A DNA stretch of 22,474 nucleotides from Physcia stellaris (taxonomy: Eukaryota; Ascomycota; Lecanoromycetes; Caliciales; Physciaceae), in the NCBI GenBank assembly GCA_018902385.1, contig JABSSW010000118.1:1-22474 (forward strand). The letters are read 5' to 3'. The notes under the pieces are model-generated. The model did no database searches. It saw only the letters and a list, made by a program, of their open reading frames with translations, and had not been told where the DNA came from. Of this stretch, positions 19,513 to 22,474 are shown piece by piece. A program made the position numbers and the translations under genes. The number at the start of each line of letters is the position of its first letter. Positions within the stretch are counted from its first letter, which is position 1.

Positions 19513-20908
19513 TGATATTGAACACAGATAATTGTTTGATGATTGCTGTTCGCGCTAAATAATTGCTTGATGATTGCTAACTCGCGCTAAACTGACTAGC
19601 TGTACTTAAAGAAATTTTTACTTAGCTACGAATCCAATTCACTTACACTCATTGATATCGGTTTTTAGTAACTGACTAATTTAGCAAATGATAACATCAT
19701 CGATTCGATTTGTATTACGTATTTGACATCATTGATTGCCGATCGAATACGTCGTTTTTACATCAGATCGAAGTTTGTCAACAGTCAAACGCACTGTTTC
19801 AAGAATTTCATCAGTTTGACAACTCTAAATCGTCCGATTTTAAATCTTAATTGTCGTGAAAAATCAATTTACTCATGAATTCGACACGTCATTCACAATC
19901 GAATGAATTGACAAAACGTTCGAATCATAACGTGCGCGTTTATCAGTTTCAATATTTCGTTGTCGAAAAGTTTGAAACAAAAAAAGTTTTCGTCGTTTCG
20001 ATTCTACAAAACAATTTAAACAACAAAGTTGTTTTTCAAAAATTTTTCGCAAATTTCAATTCAGACAACTTTACATCAACAATTTCGTTCTCAAGTTCGC
20101 AATCGATTTTTATTTAATTTACGACTTTTCATCTTGTCAATTCTTTTCGAATCTGTTAAATGACGAATCACGTCAAACGAATTTGTCGCTCGAATATTTT
20201 TATTTTAACGTTTGTCTTTTTTAGCGTCTGTTTTTTCGAAAAGTTTCGTCATTTGTTTCAAACAGTTTTTCGCTTATTTTGTTTATTTATTTTTGTTACG
20301 TTCATTTCATTGCATTTTGCTGTCATCGTTTAACGCAATATTTGTTTTAATTGACAAATCATTGTAATATATCAGTTTGTCATTACATGGCAAACATTTT
20401 TAATTAAACAATCAAGTTGATTTCGTTTGATATTTCGATTTCGCGTATTTCAATTCAGTCGATGAGCAAAAAAATCGTCGTCATTGCGTGACATTTTCAT
20501 GAATTTGAGTTAACAAATCATTCGTTGACAAAAACTTTATCAAAGAAAATCATTCAAACAGTGATAACTTTTGTAAACATCAACTTTCGATCAACAAGAT
20601 CGTCAACAATTCGAAAAATCAAAATAACGTCAATCGAATTTCTAAAATATTCGTCAAAATGAATTATCAACATTGTTATTTTTAAAGCGATCGCTTCAAG
20701 ATTCTTTAAAAAAATCGAAAAGTACAAACAAACATTTGTTTATCAAAGTTTTCAATCTAAACAAAAATCGAAACATTTGACGACAATTCGACATCTAATA
20801 ATATTTGATCATTTCCGAATCGTAAAACAACTGTATTTCAAATTATCGTTTCACGTATAGAAGTCGATTTCGATACGAAAACGATATTTTCGTAATCGAA
20901 CGAAATCA
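19513..20908. repeat. LTR-like direct repeat, copy B
   Basis: About 1396 bp, beginning TGATATTGAACACAG and ending CGAACGAAATCA. Direct partner of copy A. B keeps more C:G pairs than A at its start (for example GCTAACTCGCGC against GTTAATTCGCAT), so it is less mutated there. It also carries an internal tandem duplication (19529-19591) absent from A. Flanks ATATG and CTACG are not a target-site duplication. Confidence 0.8.
19529..19591. repeat. 31/32-bp imperfect tandem duplication inside copy B
   Basis: Units 19529-19559 and 19560-19591 share TAATTG-TTGATGATTGCT and CGCGCTAAA. Copy A has only one unit (18002-18033). It is therefore a duplication gained in B, or lost in A, after the repeats became separate. 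Confidence 0.8.
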
Positions 20909-22474
20909 CTACGTTAGAATTTCTCGTGCCAAGTTACTTTCTATTATCGATTCAAACAATCGTTTTATTATCGATAGTCGACAAATCAGCAATAATCTGT
21001 TTATCGATAACAATTCGACTATTACACGCGAGACGTCAATCGAGAAAATCGTATACGATCATTCATAAAATTTAATTGATAATTCTCTCATGAATTCAGC
21101 TTTTCAAAGCTATCAAAACTGTCGTTAGTGTCGCCGTTATTCAGATTATCGAAAATATTAAAACAGAAATACGTCAAAAATGCAACAGATCAATCAGCGA
21201 GATCGCAAAAATCGGCTGAATCGCTCGATTCATTCATTCGTCTGAAGATGACAATGATGTGATGACAATAGTCAATTTCAGTCGAAACATTTAGACTTTT
21301 TCGACTCGTTTTCATGACGACAAATTTGTAACTATCGACGCAACTATGAAATTTATTAGCGAGAAACGTCTTTCGTGACGTTACACTGTTGTGATTAAAG
21401 CAAAAAATTTCGCTGTTACAAAAAACGAAAACATCGTACGTATGATCTTTTGTCTTTAAAGAATGACGTTTTGAACTGATATACGTCATTTCTTATCGAC
21501 ATGAAAAGAATTTCTTGCTACTAAATCAAAATTTAAATCGATGAAAAAAGTATTTAGTAAAAAAATTTCGAGAATCGTCAATAAAAGTCGTGAAAAACTC
21601 GTCAAAAAATGGTATGACAGATACGACATGAACGTGAATCTAGAAAATGCGCGCAAAAGATAATTCGATTAAACAAATCAGTTAATTGTCGATATTCAAT
21701 CAATTATTACAGATTTGAAACGAGTTCGACGTTGACTTTCATTACGTCGATAAATTTATCAATGCGTCAAACTGAATGATTTTTTACGAGATTTGAATGA
21801 TCGAAAACATTCATGATGAAAACTGACTAACAAACAATTTTTCGAACAGATTGATCGACGAAAAATCAATGTCAGGAATAAAAATATTCGCGGCAACGTG
21901 AAAATAAACAATTACAACGTGACACGTCGAAAATAGATTATCGCGATCGCGATCAGCCAAATGTCGAATATGACGACAATCTTTGTTGATAAATATACTC
22001 AGAACGATTACTTTCGATTTGACATTGTTCGACTTTCGTTTGTTGATTTTCGAATTTCGTATCGCAAAACAATTATGTTTCGCAAAATTATCTCAAACTT
22101 GAAATCAAAATCGTGTTTGCATGCCAATGACAATCGGCAAATCGATTCTCAGGCAATGCAGCAGCAGCAATCGATTTTTGTCGAGCTCTTTTGACACATG
22201 AACAATTGATCGCTGATTTCTCAAATCAAAATCAACGAAATCGGCAAAAGAAAACGCGTCAAATTCGAATCGTCGATCATTTGTATTTTTTAACGTCGAC
22301 GTTCGCTCGTTTGATCGATATATAATGCGTCGACGTCGACGACAACATCGACGATGAAAACGTTTATTATGACGACGGCGATAAAACGATATTATTCGTC
22401 TGACATATTGTCGCGAAACGTTTTGCTGTAAATCGAAGAAAATCAAAATCGATCTGGATCTGTTTTCTGAACGA
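20909..22474. other. Right flank, AT-rich and moderately mutated, no gene recognised
   Basis: About 1.57 kb. Composition is biased like the rest of the block, but CT, AG and occasional CC steps are more frequent, so mutation seems weaker. Open frames at 21190-21489 (minus), 21961-22194 (plus) and 22105-22446 (minus, Arg-rich because of repeated CGA/TCG words) match nothing I know. Near 22325-22360 the sequence is a dense run of CGA/GTC words. Probably another repeat that continues beyond the window. Confidence 0.4.

Larger units (their letters stand above)
8171..22474. repeat. AT-rich hypermutated repeat block (retrotransposon graveyard)
   Basis: About 14.3 kb with composition sharply different from the left third. 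CpC/GpG is almost absent and CpT/ApG rare, while CpA/TpG and CpG persist, giving runs of TTTTCGA, TCGAAA and ATTTTCAA. Hand count for 16681-17040: CG 22, CA 17, CT 4, CC 0 on the plus strand; TG 31, AG 4, GG 0; TA 14 versus AT 47. It contains a decayed Gypsy element and a pair of LTR-like direct repeats. Mutation appears milder at the right end (after about 20.9 kb). Most short open frames here are chance products of the biased composition. Confidence 0.9.

Noticed and set aside
22105-22446. Arg-rich 113-codon minus-strand frame resembling a nucleic-acid-binding protein
   Set aside because: The Arg run comes from repeated TCG/CGA words that the mutation bias leaves behind; there is no conserved pattern.
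8171-22474. Classical CpA-to-TpA RIP as the cause of the AT-rich block
   Set aside because: CpA/TpG steps remain abundant, TpA/ApT is about 0.30 in the counted stretch, and Gln CAA codons survive in pol. The depleted steps are CpC and CpT.
8171-22474. Mitochondrial or bacterial AT-rich DNA
   Set aside because: The block contains a chromodomain-bearing Ty3/Gypsy element and adjoins spliceosomal-intron genes. CpG is over-represented and no mitochondrial gene is visible.

Overview
The window looks like nuclear DNA of a filamentous ascomycete (Pezizomycotina; class not resolved). Four protein-coding genes have fungal-type structure: short 46-55 bp GT-AG introns, several with CTGAC-like branch sites, and normal base composition. 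They are followed by about 14 kb of extremely AT-rich, mutated retrotransposon DNA. No tRNA, rRNA, CRISPR array or bacterial operon was seen.

Layout. Positions 1-3083 hold no gene I can support, only a perfect 52-bp tandem duplication. Positions 3084-3779 (-) encode Mnd1, the meiotic Hop2-Mnd1 recombination subunit; its start codon stands alone in a first exon. Positions 4385-5064 (-) encode a two-exon protein that resembles Rrn10, a subunit of the RNA polymerase I upstream activation factor. Positions 5282-6739 (+) encode a WD40 protein of the CSA/ERCC8 (transcription-coupled repair) family, and 6764-7895 (-) a CobW-type GTPase metallochaperone. These last two converge tail to tail, 24 bp apart. 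Both are interrupted by many single-base frameshifts, often in short homopolymers, although the encoded residues remain well conserved.

From about 8170 to the right end the DNA is AT-rich. It contains a nearly complete but dead Ty3/Gypsy chromovirus on the minus strand: gag, protease, reverse transcriptase, RNase H, integrase and chromodomain read in order from about 17.2 kb down to 11.0 kb. To its right are two direct repeats of about 1.38-1.40 kb with TG...CA ends (17987-19364 and 19513-20908). They flank only 148 bp, and that spacer encodes a piece of reverse transcriptase, so the structure looks like an LTR element that has lost almost all of its interior.

The most unusual signal is the mutation pattern of this block. 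It resembles fungal RIP (C-to-T hypermutation of repeats) but in an unexpected context: CpC/GpG is almost absent and CpT/ApG strongly depleted, while CpA and especially CpG survive. In 16681-17040 I counted, of 100 C:G pairs, 44 in CpG, 48 in CpA/TpG, 8 in CpT/ApG and 0 in CpC/GpG. CpG was about three times the count expected from composition and TpA/ApT was about 0.30. Classical CpA-directed RIP predicts the opposite. Consistent with this, most stops in pol fall where the family has Trp (TGG to TGA), while Gln CAA codons mostly survive.
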